A stretch of DNA of 64,000 nt from Papilionanthe hookeriana x Papilionanthe teres (GCA_022702705.1 CM040421.1:71232121-71296120), one strand, 5' to 3'. Positions 11,560-22,568 are shown, counted from the stretch's first letter. The notes: generated from the sequence alone by a model not told the origin. Translations and numbers: made by a program.

Positions 11560-11745
11560 TTGCAAAATATCTGATCGTACAAATAACCTAAAAAGATAGG
11601 AGGATTTACACAGTATCAAACGAACAATCTCAAAATCCTCAAAAGAATTTGGACTTATACTTGCACAATATAATTGTACAAAAGCCTAAAAAATAAATTG
11701 AGGATTTATGTCGTACTAGACGAACAACCTCAAAGTCCTAAGGTT
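11560..11745. repeat. Family X tandem dimer (X1)
   Basis: Two ~95-105 bp units each run from a 'TTAGGGCTTA' or 'TTTGGACTTA' start, through a TTGYACAA-type centre, to 'AGGATTTA' and a CCTCAAAGTCCT-like end. The same pair occurs in X2 and X3. The hairpins are partly decayed here. Confidence 0.65.
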
Positions 11746-12500
11746 TTATGTTATTTAAGAATAAAGAAAGTTTTACTAAAGTAGATCTACTCCATTTTTG
11801 AGTGTTGTCCGACATCTAAAGTTGTCCTCTGTTTGCTTGCATCCTTATCTTGCTTCTCGAACAGCTGGCTTCAAGCTCCTTACTTGTGTTAGTTTAGGGT
11901 TTAGAGTTTATGTTTGTACTTGTGATTATTGTTGGGTCTCAGGGCTTGCAGTAGGATTCCTCCTAAACGGGTGACCTATTGTTCTCTACCCTATAGGTCT
12001 TCATGGGTAAATTAAAATAAAATATGTCGTTAAGTATAGTAAAAGGAAGTGCTGTAAAAGACAAGTAACAGTGCATACCTATCAACTCCGACATTGTGCT
12101 AAAGCTCAGCATTATAGCATGAAGATATACATAAGTGAAACAAACTCGAGGAAAGCATAAACAAGTAGAACAAATCGGGTGGCACATATAGAAGATCAGG
12201 GCTAGATGAAAGAATTTTAGGTTGTGGGGTGGACTGAGAATCAGGGTCGTAGCCCTAACAATCTCTCGAGGACATCCATAGGCGACTGTCAGCAACATGT
12301 ATGTGAGACCCAACATATGGTAAAAAGGTTACCAACAAAACAATCAAGGGAGGGAAACTTCCAGAGTAGTTTATGTGACTGACACAGAAACTTGCCAAAA
12401 AAATAAAACACTAAAAAAGGTTCTTAATTTGTCATGCTTATAAATAATTTAGATTTAGGTATTTTACTTTTAGCAAACAAAATATGGTATTCATCCAAAA

Positions 12501-12519
12501 GTGTGTGTGTGTGTGTGTG

Positions 12520-12571
<52 letters not shown>
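12501..12571. repeat. (GT)10 plus (AT)n compound microsatellite
   Basis: Twenty bases of GT repeat are followed directly by about 50 bases of AT repeat, within copy X1. A 131-codon frame across it is an artefact of the repeat. Confidence 0.97.
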
Positions 12572-12573
<2 letters not shown>

Positions 12574-13579
12574 CTATGCATATTTTATAGATCAGGCATT
12601 TCATGAGTTAGTCACACCATTGGGCGAGAACCACCAACAACCCATGAGAGAAAGGGCAATTCATTACCAAATGTTAGAGAATACTAATGAAAATACTATC
12701 CCTCACTATGTCATCAGGTTCATGAGATACAATACTATTCTATTATCATGCATACCTAGATGCCTTTCTCATCATTGTCATTGCTACCAAAACCTCCAAC
12801 TTACACCAAACTCGATAATCAATATGTGATCACATTTTGAATATCCCCAGTTGCTAAAAGGATTTGAGCACTGTATCCCAAGACCCATACCCCTGAGCAC
12901 TGGGTATTACTGTAGGTTAAGTTGTAATTGGATGATTCTCATTAATGTGTTTTAAGTCAAAGGGTCCTGAATCATATCCTGGTGAGTCCTTAAGTTTTAA
13001 GGATGATTTTCCTCAACAAATTATAATAAGACCAAATGTCCAATGGAATATCCAAAATATTGTAAAGGTGTTCGGAGGATGACTTTGAACAACTTTAGAA
13101 TCCCCTAGACTATTTTAAGTTTATTTGGCATTGTTATATTGTTGAGTTGATCAAATAATGTTGGATTAGGGGTTATATTTTTGTACCTTAAGCTGTGCTC
13201 AATATAGTCTTATTGATGTCTTAATTAGCCCATGAATGAGGCAAATGATCAATCTTTAATGTCATATTAAGAGTTATGCAAGTAAACACCTCTAAGGATA
13301 TGCCCATAGAAGAATTTTACACTCTTTCCTTTAGTTAGGCTTGAGCTTGTAGTGTTTAAGATGTTTCATTATCACTCACATTTCTTTCCTTAACTATTGC
13401 TCAAATGATATTAATTAAACCTAATTTACTATTAAGCTCCTAAAGCTTAAGGGTAAACTTGTAATTTTTGAAAAAGTTTTGTAAAATGGGTTTAGTCTTT
13501 ATTAAAAGGATTGAATTTTTGTTTAACCATTGGTTGGGGTCCAAATCAGTTGTTTGTTGATCTTCTAGCCCATGCCCCT

Positions 13580-15014
13580 TGATCCAACGTAGCTATTAGC
13601 ACAATAATGTAAGTCCTGGTAATGGCACCAGAAACATGATTCGATCCCTAGAAAACTAATTAAGTTCTTAAAATAGGTGTTATTGCACAGTGGGGTTTCT
13701 TACACAAGTATACGTACCGTTTTAGTAATATAGGCCTCTATTGAATCTGAATTGTCGACCCACAGAGATGAGGTACGAAATCCTTTATGAAAATATCTAG
13801 TATACTACTGTTAAGTCTTATTTTGGAGTTGAGATTTGGTGAAAGTTCTACCAATTAATCCTATGCTACTTCAATTAATTCTAATGTTAAAACTTATATA
13901 ACTTAATTGGATTGGTGATTATCAAGATATAAAAGTAACCCCTCTCTTGTGATGACATAAGTGATTGTGTAGGAATAGATACTCAAATTGTAAATATAGT
14001 TAGTGACAAATAAGAGCAATCCTATACTTTACCATCCCTCAAGTGCATAAAGTAGTTTGATTAAAATGGTTTCAATTCCTTGAACCCCAATTTAAATGCA
14101 TCAAAAGCCTATTTCTCTATCTATTTACATCGCCCTATGGACTACTTTTCCTTTACCCACTAATTCGATATGAATAGCCTAATCGTTCCTCCATCGCTCT
14201 TACGAGTCATAATGGATCACAACATATTTTAATACTTCATATGGCCAGTATGAAATGTAAATTAAGTATTGAAGAATACTCATCACATTAATGTTTCAAC
14301 TTATTCTTCACAAGAGAAAGGTAAGAGAGATCTACTCACAATGCAAAAAAGAAAACAACACAAATCATTCTTATAACAAATGAAATCCACAAGAATTTGT
14401 GTTTACAAATAGTACAAGACAATATAGAAGACAATACTTACCTTTTTCCCCAAGAAAATAGGTGAAAATTCTTTCCCAAAAGGTTTCCAAGTGCTCCCTA
14501 CAATGTTGAGTCTATTCCTTTACTGATTTCTTTTTAATTCTGCTCTAATCTCTCTAAGAAAGTGGAAAATACAAAACCCTGACTTCTCACTACAACTCCT
14601 CTGCATTCTTCCAATTCAAAAGTCTTCAGAATCGGTGTCCCCTATCAAACTCCTTACAATCCCTTAAAATCCCAAAGTCATGCTGAACTAACTGCAGAAA
14701 ATGGCCAGCGCCATGGAACTACAAGGCTGGCACCTAGGTGTCAGCCTCTCGGTTTTCTTGGGTATGTTCTGACACCTAGGCACCCAATAAGCTGGCGCCA
14801 AGGCACTTGGGTGGAGCACCCTGGGGCCCAAAGGTTGGCGCCTAGGCGCCAGTCTACACAAACCCAATATGCTCTATTTCAGCTCTATTTTGCTCCATTT
14901 GTCATACCTGTATTCCTACAAGAAAAACACAAGAATACATTTCTTTAAAGTGTAGATTCATCCATAAACTGGTGCAATATATATAGGAAATCTAGCATGC
15001 TTTATGACACATCA
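13580..15014 (-). repeat. LTR C, Athila-type (3' LTR of a truncated element)
   Basis: About 1.43 kb, related to LTRs A and B. It shares the block CAAGTATACGTACCG ... GTAATATAGG ... CCCACAGAGA (13700-13765), a GC-rich palindromic island (14700-14870, with GGCGCCTAGGCGCC), and an end followed by AAATCTCCCAAACTTAA, which is the PPT of a - strand element. The left end TGATCCAACG matches the LTR A start TGATCCCGCG. A degenerate PBS-like sequence lies 39 bp inside that end. The internal region ends within a few tens of bases, so the rest of element C is lost. Confidence 0.75.
14700..14870. repeat. GC-rich palindromic island of LTR C
   Basis: A GC-rich stretch in an AT-rich LTR with several short palindromes: GGCACCTAGGTGTC, TGGCGCCAAGGC and TTGGCGCCTAGGCGCCA. 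It occupies the same relative position as the CCGTCGGCGG islands of LTRs A and B. Confidence 0.8.
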
Positions 15015-15035
15015 AAATCTCCCAAACTTAAACGC
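15015..15035 (-). promoter_or_regulatory. PPT of element C
   Basis: In sense orientation this reads CGTTTAAGTTTGGGAGATTT directly before the LTR start. It is the plus-strand primer site and matches the PPT regions of A and B. Confidence 0.75.
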
Positions 15036-16260
15036 TACTTGTCCTCAAGAAACACTAGTATTTTTGAAATTAATTTTAGGAAGTGGATTTGGATATGGGG
15101 CAGCCTAGTTCTGTATATGCATTTTTGAAAGTAATTGCTTTGTGATAATTCAATTTCATTTTCATTTTCTTATTGTTTGTCATTGTCATTATTAGTTTTG
15201 TTTGTATTTTTCTTTGTTCATTAGAAGGTTTTAGGACTGAGACAAGCTCGGTCTAACATCTTCAAATCGATTGCACAAAGAAGTAATTTTAAATCATGCT
15301 AATTATCCATTGAATTGCTGAATGTAATACAATTTTTTGTTGATGGACCCAGTCATGGCAGTATATAGTCCAATGATGTCACTAACAAATTCAAATCATA
15401 ATGACAATCTTTGTCTGTCGGATGGAATCTTCGTGTTCATGTTCTCCAGTTTTCCTTGTTGTCAGGGACCATAGAGAGACTAATCCCACCTCCTAAGGCA
15501 TCTTTCGGAACATAAGTTTATTTGGATTTACTTAGAGGTGTGTTGTCCTCGAATAGTTATAGCTCCAAGGGTTGTAATCCCTCTGTTAGACTTTCTTCCT
15601 TGCTAGAGCTCCACATAAGCGGCCACCTATGCTTTTAAAATAGCTAATTTGAGCTCAACTCCTCTTACATGGCTAAGTTTATAAATTAGGGAACCCCACA
15701 ACCAAATGAGAAGGTGTGCACAAAATTTGGGAAAACTCTGCCAAATTGCTTCCAAACCCTTCTTACACTCATACGAAGCTCACCCCCACCATCCCTAGCC
15801 CTTCTTCCCTACTGAGAAACCCTAAATTTCCAACTAAAACCAAGACTTCTTCGGCCACTTCCCTAAACTCCAAAAAAAGTCAAATTGACTGTTCTAAAAG
15901 CTTACCCACAGCTCAAAAGCACTTGCCCAATCAAAATTCCCCTCTCCTGAGGCCTCTACCATAGATCTAGACCACCCGAACCACCCTTTCATCTAGGTCA
16001 TAGATAGACTTATCCACGGAGCAAATCAACACTTAGAGAAGGTTCGTGGTGTTAAGGTAAAGCTTCTCAATCAACCAAATTGAGGCTTCATCTCTTGGGC
16101 AAAGGTATAGCTCAAAAATCCCTAAATCTCTCTCGATTTTGGTCATTTATAAAGAAAATAAAAAATCAATGTCCACTTAGCAGTATAGATGTGTTCATCT
16201 CACTTAGATGAAAGATTAGGAAAAAACCTGCACTTAATTTCATTAAGTATCGAGGGAGTT
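15036..16260 (+). mobile_element. Family X copy X3, 5' segment with promoter-like region
   Basis: From about 15660 on, this matches the reverse complement of X2 (about 25460 down to 25000). It has a TATA-like TTTATAAATTAGGG at 15679, a leader-like CT- and A-rich stretch, and the shared anchor GAGGCTTCATCTCTTGGGCAAAGG followed by GTAT, versus GAAGCTTCACTTCTCTGAGCAAAGG plus GTAT in X2. The AAAG/GTAT junction is splice-donor-like. The 15036-15650 part has no clear match and the left edge of X3 is uncertain. X3 is interrupted at 16260 by element A and resumes at 37546. An 82-codon frame at 15716-15964 has no recognisable domain. Confidence 0.55.
16256..16260. repeat. Target-site duplication of element A (left), GAGTT
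   Basis: GAGTT directly precedes the left LTR end TGATCC and recurs at 37541-37545 directly after the right LTR end GGGTCA. This is the 5 bp duplication expected of LTR retrotransposon integration. Confidence 0.85.
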
Positions 16261-16330
16261 TGATCCCGCGATTTTAAATATACTTATAAATATAAGAATT
16301 CGACACCACTACTAAAAGATATAAATTCTT

Positions 16331-16350
16331 AGCAACGACGCCAAAAACTT
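16331..16350 (-). promoter_or_regulatory. PBS-like sequence inside LTR A
   Basis: AGCAACGACGCCAAAAACTT on + differs at two positions from the true PBS region GGCAACGGCGCCAAAAACTT at 35797-35816, yet lies 70 bp inside the LTR. The partner LTR has it at 35886-35905. Confidence 0.8.
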
Positions 16351-17577
16351 GATTTGGAGCGTAAATTTAATTTTAGTAACAATAAAATATTATAATCTTT
16401 TAATCGCTGAGTTACCTTTAAACGCAAGTATACGTATCGCTCAAGTAATACAGGGCTCTAGTGGAGTCCTGGTTATCGATCCCACAGGGAAATATATTAA
16501 AGCCTATGGACTAGGATTATATAAACCAAGTTAGAATTACAACTAAATCGAATTTGCCTATCTGTCACTAATACACAATCGATAATAAAGTTCATATATC
16601 TAAACCAGTTCTACTAACAGATTACTAATACTACTAAAGTTAAGTTCAAATATATAATAGCAAGAATCTTTCTCCTTTGTTAAGATATTTAAGAGAAGAG
16701 ATAATTATAATTAGATTTACATGTGTTGTGCCAAATAGGAGCATACCTATTCTTTACGCTTTGGTCCAAGCAAGAAGAACATTGACTAATCCCATGCTTG
16801 GTTATTGAATCTGTGGCTAGGCTGGGAGGATACCGACTCTCACTTAGGAGCTCCCACGTTCCCCTCATTTGAGGGCTAACAATTTACACCTCAGCACCCA
16901 AACGATAGGACTGAATTGAGGATTTTAGCCCGTAACTCTAAAATCTCCAATTCTACGCTCGATTAATATTATTTCCTTATTTATTTGCACTTCTCCTTTC
17001 AAGGATTTACCCGTCTACCTTTCAAAGAGAAATGTGATACATACTAGTTAAGAATCCCTAGCACACGGTCAGGTCTTAAGAATTCTTCACAGATTTTAAC
17101 AATACAAATGACCAATTCATATAGTAAAGTGAGTTTAGGTATAATATCATCACAACTTCTTTATAATAGGTTTGATACACTAATTCATATAATCATTTCA
17201 CAAAAACATCAAAACAAGGAGAAAGACAGAACAACTACTCAGAATTCATGAAGAGGATGCAATAAAACTTGGATTTCATATAATAAAGTAAAGTTCTACA
17301 AACTATAGTAAATAAAAACTACTTATCTCAAATTCCTCCCCAAGCAAACTCCTTGAAGTTCCTCTGGATTTCTTCCTTTCTTATTATAGCACACGAAATT
17401 CTCCTTCGAAATAGCATCGCAGAAGAGATCTCTCACTTTCCTTCCACTCTTACAATCCCTCGAAGAATTCCTCACAAAATCTCTATTTGAACTCACTACT
17501 CACTAAATAACAACACTAATTGACACTTTGGACTCTCTAGTAAACACGTAGGAGACTGCTTTTTCGGTCTAAAATGG

Positions 17578-17588
17578 TTCTTTTTAAA
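17578..17588 (-). promoter_or_regulatory. TATA-like site in LTR A
   Basis: The - strand reads CTTTAAAAAG about 80 bp downstream of the GC module. LTR B has a clear TATA box at the same distance from its module. This A site is weak on its own. Confidence 0.4.
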
Positions 17589-17667
17589 GTTGTAGAAGAG
17601 TCTCTAAAGGTTTTGCAGGCACCTCTTCGAAAATTGTCCACATTCGACGTATTTCTAGAAAGAACCG

Positions 17668-17870
17668 TTGATCCCGCCGTCGGCGGCCTCGAGCGCGCCG
17701 TCGGCGGCCTCGAGCGCGCCGTCGGCGGCCTCGAGCGCGCCGTCGACGGCCTTCTAGAAATAGTGCTTTAAACAGGCCCCGCCGTCGGCGGCCTTCCTTG
17801 CAATTAATTCTGAACTCTCGGGAAAATCACCCCTCGGCGCCGAGGCCATCGACCTCGCCGTCGGCGCCCT
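17668..17870. repeat. GC-rich palindromic module in LTR A (3' LTR)
   Basis: A cluster of GCCGTCGGCGGC palindromes and CTCGAG sites ending GTCGGCGCCCTAGGTCAATTT. It includes three perfect 21 bp units at 17676-17738. Related modules lie in the 5' LTR and upstream of ORF3a and ORF3b. Confidence 0.9.
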
Positions 17871-18053
17871 AGGTCAATTTTCATAATTTGGTCCTTTTGC
17901 TCCAAATTCGCTTCTTTTTGCATATTTTCGCTCATTTGTCCTTAAATCTTCATACATGCAGAAAAACACCAAAAATACCTTTCTTTAAAGTGCAATATCA
18001 TCAAAATCAGTATAATATAGGCATGAAAATCTTAACATTTTTTCCATGGGTCA

Positions 18054-18070
18054 AAATCTCCCAAACTTAA
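18054..18070 (-). promoter_or_regulatory. PPT of element A
   Basis: In sense orientation this reads TTAAGTTTGGGAGATTT immediately before the LTR start TGACCC. It is followed (+) by the conserved CTTGTCCTCAAG, also present in B and C. Confidence 0.85.
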
Positions 18071-19435
18071 CTATTACTTGTCCTCAAGTAATCCTTAATA
18101 CTACATAAAGGTTATGATTCATTGTGGTAAAGTTTTAATTCAGAAATACTATAATTTTGATTTAAATAAATATAGTAGTAAGAATTCTTAGAAAGATTTT
18201 CAAATAATTAGATTAATTCTGCAGGTATAAGGCTTTCTGGTCATCAAGTCTAAGAGTTCTAGTCTTCTATTCATTTCAAAAATGACTATATGTTGCAATT
18301 TTAATTCACTCAAATTATTTAGAAGATAGGAAATTCATGAGGAAACTATAAAGTAAAGAAAGTAGTCATAAATATAAGTTCAGAAATGCTTTTAGTTTTC
18401 CTTTTAGGTTAATCCAAGTGAAACCAATTTTTGATAAGACATTTCCTCAAGTTTCTCTTCACTTATTTTCTTTTTCTTTTCTTTTCTTTTCAGGGATTGT
18501 TTTTCAATCCTTTTATTTTTGTTTCTTTTTCTTTTTTCAAGTGAGGATAACTATATCTGGATAGCCTGTTAATAATTTTAAACTTGACTCTTCTTTTCCT
18601 AAATTTGAAACTTTCAACATTCTTTACTTTATATGTTCTTCATAGTTTTTACTTTATTGAATTTCAATCTTTTCTTTCTCAACTGAACTCTTAAGATTCT
18701 TAATAATTCAAAATATAGTTTTCCTTACTTTAAATAGTTAACTATAGTCTTATCCTTTTATACTAAATATCTTAATCTACAAGATTAATTTTCATTATAA
18801 AAAAATTTCTTTGAATCTTTTACAATATTTATATAAAATCTAAATATAGTTATCAGAATTAAATTTTATCACAAAAATCATAGTAATAATTTTTGAAAAT
18901 ATGTTATTTGAGAACATATAATAGTTAAGATTTTTCTTACCTCCCCCAACTTAAAGTTTTCTATAAATAGAAATAGTACATGGTGGAAAGAAAAATTCTA
19001 AATATAAAATTCATACCTTTGCACTTTAGGCATTTTTGTCTTTTTGAAATTTGCATGTTCTTTTCAAAATTTCTAACTTCAAGTGACCTGTAATATTAAA
19101 ATCCTTTCTACACACATAACAGTTTATAGAATTTGCTGGGGTAATGAAATTTTAAAACAAGTATATAAAACTAAACATCAAACAAAAACAACTAACTGCA
19201 CTACACAGGACGTATGCATTTCACAACACAGAACAAACAATTACTAATTTAAAACTATTCAGTTCACAATTACAATTACTATCACAAATATCACAAACAT
19301 CCAGAAATAAAAATGCAAACTACCAAACTATCACATATCACATAAATTAAAGCATAGTCCACATAATAAAATAAAAATCAAAGTACATCAAACAAAACTA
19401 AAAACAAACCAATACATCACATCTCATCTAAAATC
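18071..19435 (-). other. Element A 3' non-coding region
   Basis: About 1.4 kb between ORF3b and the PPT, with no ORF. It aligns with 51914-53303 of element B: the CTTGTCCTCAAG motif, pyrimidine-rich tracts (+) around 18460-18540, the stem-loop at 18494-18510, and ACTATATCTGGATAGCCTGT at about 18550 in both. Confidence 0.75.
18494..18510 (-). ncRNA. Conserved stem-loop in the 3' region (A)
   Basis: GGATTG-TTTTT-CAATCC, a perfect 6 bp stem with a 5 base loop. It is flanked on both sides by polypurine (sense) tracts and conserved in B at 52334-52350. It is likely an RNA or DNA structural element, not a separate gene. Confidence 0.55.
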
Positions 19436-20462
19436 TCAATCATCGAATTCCCATACAACGTCCTCATCACCCTGGTCAGCAGGATGATTGGACTGATACT
19501 AAGTATACTTAGGGCATTCTGGAAAAGTCACATTAGGCTCTCCTCTGTAGTAATTGGCTTGAGCATCATAATATGCCATCTCAAAATTAGAGTGCCTCTG
19601 AAGATACTCACTATCATGATCGTGTCTTCTATCTAGCCCTTCAATCCTGTGATCAATTCTTTCCAGCTTTTCATCCAACTGTTCAAAAGTTTTCCTCTGC
19701 AGGGTCATGGCATTCATCAGATCATATAAGGTAGGGGGAATAGAGGCAGGAGGGTCATAGCTAGTAGAAGGAATGTCTCTACTAGTAGAAGGTCCTTTGC
19801 TCCTACTTCTTGATCTCCATTCCTCATGGGATTCATAAGTTTTTATATTTCCTTTACTAATGGGTCTCATAGGATAAACACATTCCTCATCATCTCTTGC
19901 TTCAACTCCAGATAGTTGATAAAGTGCATAAATGAGGCCAGGATGCCCTAGATATCCACTTGTCTCACTCTTCGTAGTGGCCATAATATTCTTATAGATT
20001 ATTCTCCCTACATTAATACTTCTGTTGTTCTGAATACAGAAATTCAGAATAGCTTTCTCTTTAGAGACTTCACTATGATGGTAAGTGGGTAGCAGAGTCG
20101 AACATATGAAATAATGTCTTGCCTTTGCAGTGGCATTCATCATGGACAATGGAAAGTTAATCTGTTCATGATTTTTAATTTTCCAAACTCCTTTCCCATC
20201 AGTACGAAAGTCGATAACATCGTTCAACGGACCATCCATTGTTCCAAAAGTTTCATACTCGCTAGAAAAATAGTCATGAAGCTTGTAAAAAGTGTCAATG
20301 CGGTTAGCACAAAAGTCAATAGAGAATCCTCTTACTTGGACCGGTTCATCCTCAAGTTAAGAAAGATTGGAGTAGAACTCCCTCACAACTTCTATAGCAG
20401 CCTTGTTTGTGATGTAGCAGAAGTTCTCCCATCCTCTCTCTTTGATAATTCTTTCTACTTCT
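19436..20462 (-). pseudogene. ORF3b of element A, main part
   Basis: Accessory protein of the family annotated in plants as 'putative plant transposon protein'; its function is unknown. Visible motifs in order are ERIIKERGWENFCY, VVREFYSNL, VRGFSIDFCANRIDTFY, a GKGVWKIK stretch, STLLPTYHHSEVSKEKAI, LGHPGLIYALYQL and an acidic tail GDEDVVWEFDD. A TAG at 19499 cuts the acidic tail off the main frame; an earlier stop lies just after the SNLS segment, near 20357. The first ~45 codons lie at 27816-27954, separated by insertion of copy X2 at an AGAAG (sense) site. It is paralogous to ORF3a. No transmembrane segment is seen. Confidence 0.8.
20458..20462. repeat. Target-site duplication of copy X2 (left), CTTCT
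   Basis: CTTCT precedes the X2 end TGTCGG and recurs at 27816-27820 after the other end TCAACA. Element B has the uninterrupted CTTCTCC site at about 54349, confirming the insertion point. Confidence 0.85.
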
Positions 20463-21164
20463 TGTCGGCATATTTTTAGGTTGAGTGTTGTATTTTTGAA
20501 AAGAGGTCGCCTACAGAAATTATCGGCGAATTTTTAATTTAATTTAAATAAATAATTTGAAAAGTAGTATTTGATTTTGAAAATAATTTTAAATTTGAAA
20601 ATTTTAAGATATGAAATCAAACTGATCTCACATCCCGAATAGTTTATATAAACGAGCACCGCACCATAAACTGTATATCTATCCCGGAGAGTAGACACCT
20701 TTGCTTGATGGTGGGGCTCGGTTAAATAAACTAGAAGATTTGTGACATCCGTTTGGTCTACGAACCAATTTTATAAGCCGACAAATTCCCTACTTAATAT
20801 AAGTGAATTAAGCGGGGTTTATATTACCTGGGTTCTTAAAGTTCCCTATAGAGGCAAGCCCCTATAGTTAATTACATCCTAAGTGATGGGAATCACTTAA
20901 GAAAACTCTCGATAATGATCAGTGGTTTTGCTCTCAAGAATTTCAAAATTTAAAGTTTTCAAACAATTGGATTTTCCGAAATTCAAAAGGGAATGACTCA
21001 AAATTTGGAACAATTTATTTTTGAGAATCCAAAGGAAGAGAAGTAGGAGAAGCTGAGGATCTAAGAGGAATCTTGGCAACTTCCCGACTATCCTATTGTT
21101 TGGCTTAGATTTGAGAAAATCCTAATATTATCTTATATTTCAATCTTGCCAATTTTAGTTAATT

Positions 21165-21350
21165 AGGACTTATATTCGTATGATACGGTCATATGCAAAT
21201 AGCCTCAAAGATGTGAGGGCTTATGTCGTACCGAACGACTACCTCGGAGTCCTAAGACCGATTAGGGCTTAATTTGCATAACATGATTATGCAAATGCCT
21301 AACGAAAAATTGAGGATTTATGTTGCACTAGGCAAACTACCTCGAAATCC
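21165..21350. repeat. Family X tandem dimer with stem-loops (X2)
   Basis: Two imperfect ~95-105 bp units. The second has a perfect 10 bp inverted repeat, ATTTGCATAA at 21272-21281 and TTATGCAAAT at 21287-21296, with a 5 base loop. The first has a weaker one around GTATGATACGGTCATATGC. Each unit continues into a TTATGTYGYACYRRRCRAAC-like stretch and a CCTCGRARTCCT end. Confidence 0.75.
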
Positions 21351-22568
21351 TATAGCTTTGTTGTTTAAATTCTAGGACAGTTTTGCAAGTAGACTCGAGT
21401 TTTCTCGATGACGATGGCCGTGTTGCCCACCATGCTCGAGCTCCTTGTTGTTGCAGAGGTTTAGTTTTAGAAGTCATAAATCGGGAGATGAGAGAAGTGT
21501 TTTTGGTTTAGAGAAAATCTTAGAATCCAAGTGTTTTTAATATTTTAATTAAAACAAATCTTAAAGTTTGATTAAACAGAACCGATTAAGATCCCACGGT
21601 TCCGTCATCCCGGCACCGTTATTTTCATCGAATTCACTTAGTCCAGATGAATTTGCTAAACTCAACCGAATGAGTTCCACACTTTCATTTAGACCGTGGG
21701 AAATCCCGTTAGCAACACGTGGGTTACATCATCCGAGGTATTCCCGATCATTCAATGAGACGTTTTAATTTAGTTGTAATTGTAGTTTTGTGTTCTGTTG
21801 GTGATTAAATTTTGAGTTGCTTTATATTTTAAAATGTTGTGGCGGTGAATTTTATCTTGCAGTGATTTTTAATTTAGTTTTGGTTTCAGTTTTAGGGACT
21901 ACCTTAAAGGTTTTGGTTTTCATGCAACAGTTGTTTATCATGCAAGAAAAGTAAAGTGCATTTTGCAAAATTGTAATAAAATAAAAGCGTACCTGGAGGG
22001 TCTTCCCGTCATCCCAAGCTGCACTTAAAACACATGTTAAGGCATTTAAATATTTCAACAAGTACCTAGTTAAAGCTAAGGGAAAGGTTTTGGTTGTCTA
22101 TCAAAGTTCTAATCCTATAGCTAGTCCTCTCCTATGACGTCTAGGCTCTTGTATTTTGGTTTAAGGACGATTTTCTTCATCAAAGAACAATTAAGTTCAA
22201 TTGTTCTTATAAATATCCTATCATATTGAGGAAGTGCTTAAGACGAGTCTTAAACATCTTTTCAATACCTCTAGGATTGTTTTAAGTCCAAGAGAATTTA
22301 ATTATACAAGTGAATTAATCCTCCAGGAGTTTAGTTTAGTTTTGTTCTTTTGCTCAGTGAACTAGGACATTTGAATATCCTATAAGTGAAGTAACACTTC
22401 ACTTAATACTCCGTTTAGAAGTTATGACAACAAGAGCTTTTGAGGGCAAATTGATGTTTAAGTAATTTGTGATTTAATTTAATTTTAATTAATGGGTTTA
22501 AGTTTGGAATAGTGTTCGAGTTGTTTTAGATTTATTTTTGAATTCTTTATGTCTTAGGTGATGTTATA

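Larger units (their letters stand above)
10920..13579 (-). mobile_element. Family X copy X1 (non-coding, truncated)
   Basis: Matches copy X3 (47273 down to about 44640) in inverted orientation over about 2.6 kb, and X2 (20520-21360) in the same orientation. Anchors shared with X2 or X3 include ATTCTATTGTTTGGCTT near 11480, TAAGGGCAAGCATATAGTTA near 11245, GGTTGAGTTGATC-like sequence near 13140, and CTCAAATGATATTAA near 13400. No coding sequence is present. It ends where LTR C begins at 13580, so its own 5' part is missing. Confidence 0.75.
16261..18053 (-). repeat. Element A 3' LTR
   Basis: Matches 35816-37540 almost throughout. It begins (+) TGATCCCGCG and ends CCATGGGTCA. It contains a PBS-like sequence at 16331-16350, the conserved block at 16430-16493, and the GC module at 17668-17870. 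It is longer than its partner partly because of extra 21 bp units at 17676-17738. Open frames in it are chance. Confidence 0.93.

Noticed and set aside
12434..12829. 131-codon ORF on +
   Set aside because: Crosses the GT/AT microsatellite in copy X1, and the rest matches non-coding X3.
19499..20239. 246-codon ORF as an intact host gene
   Set aside because: It is the middle of the ORF3b pseudogene of element A; the paralogue in B and the retrotransposon context are clear.
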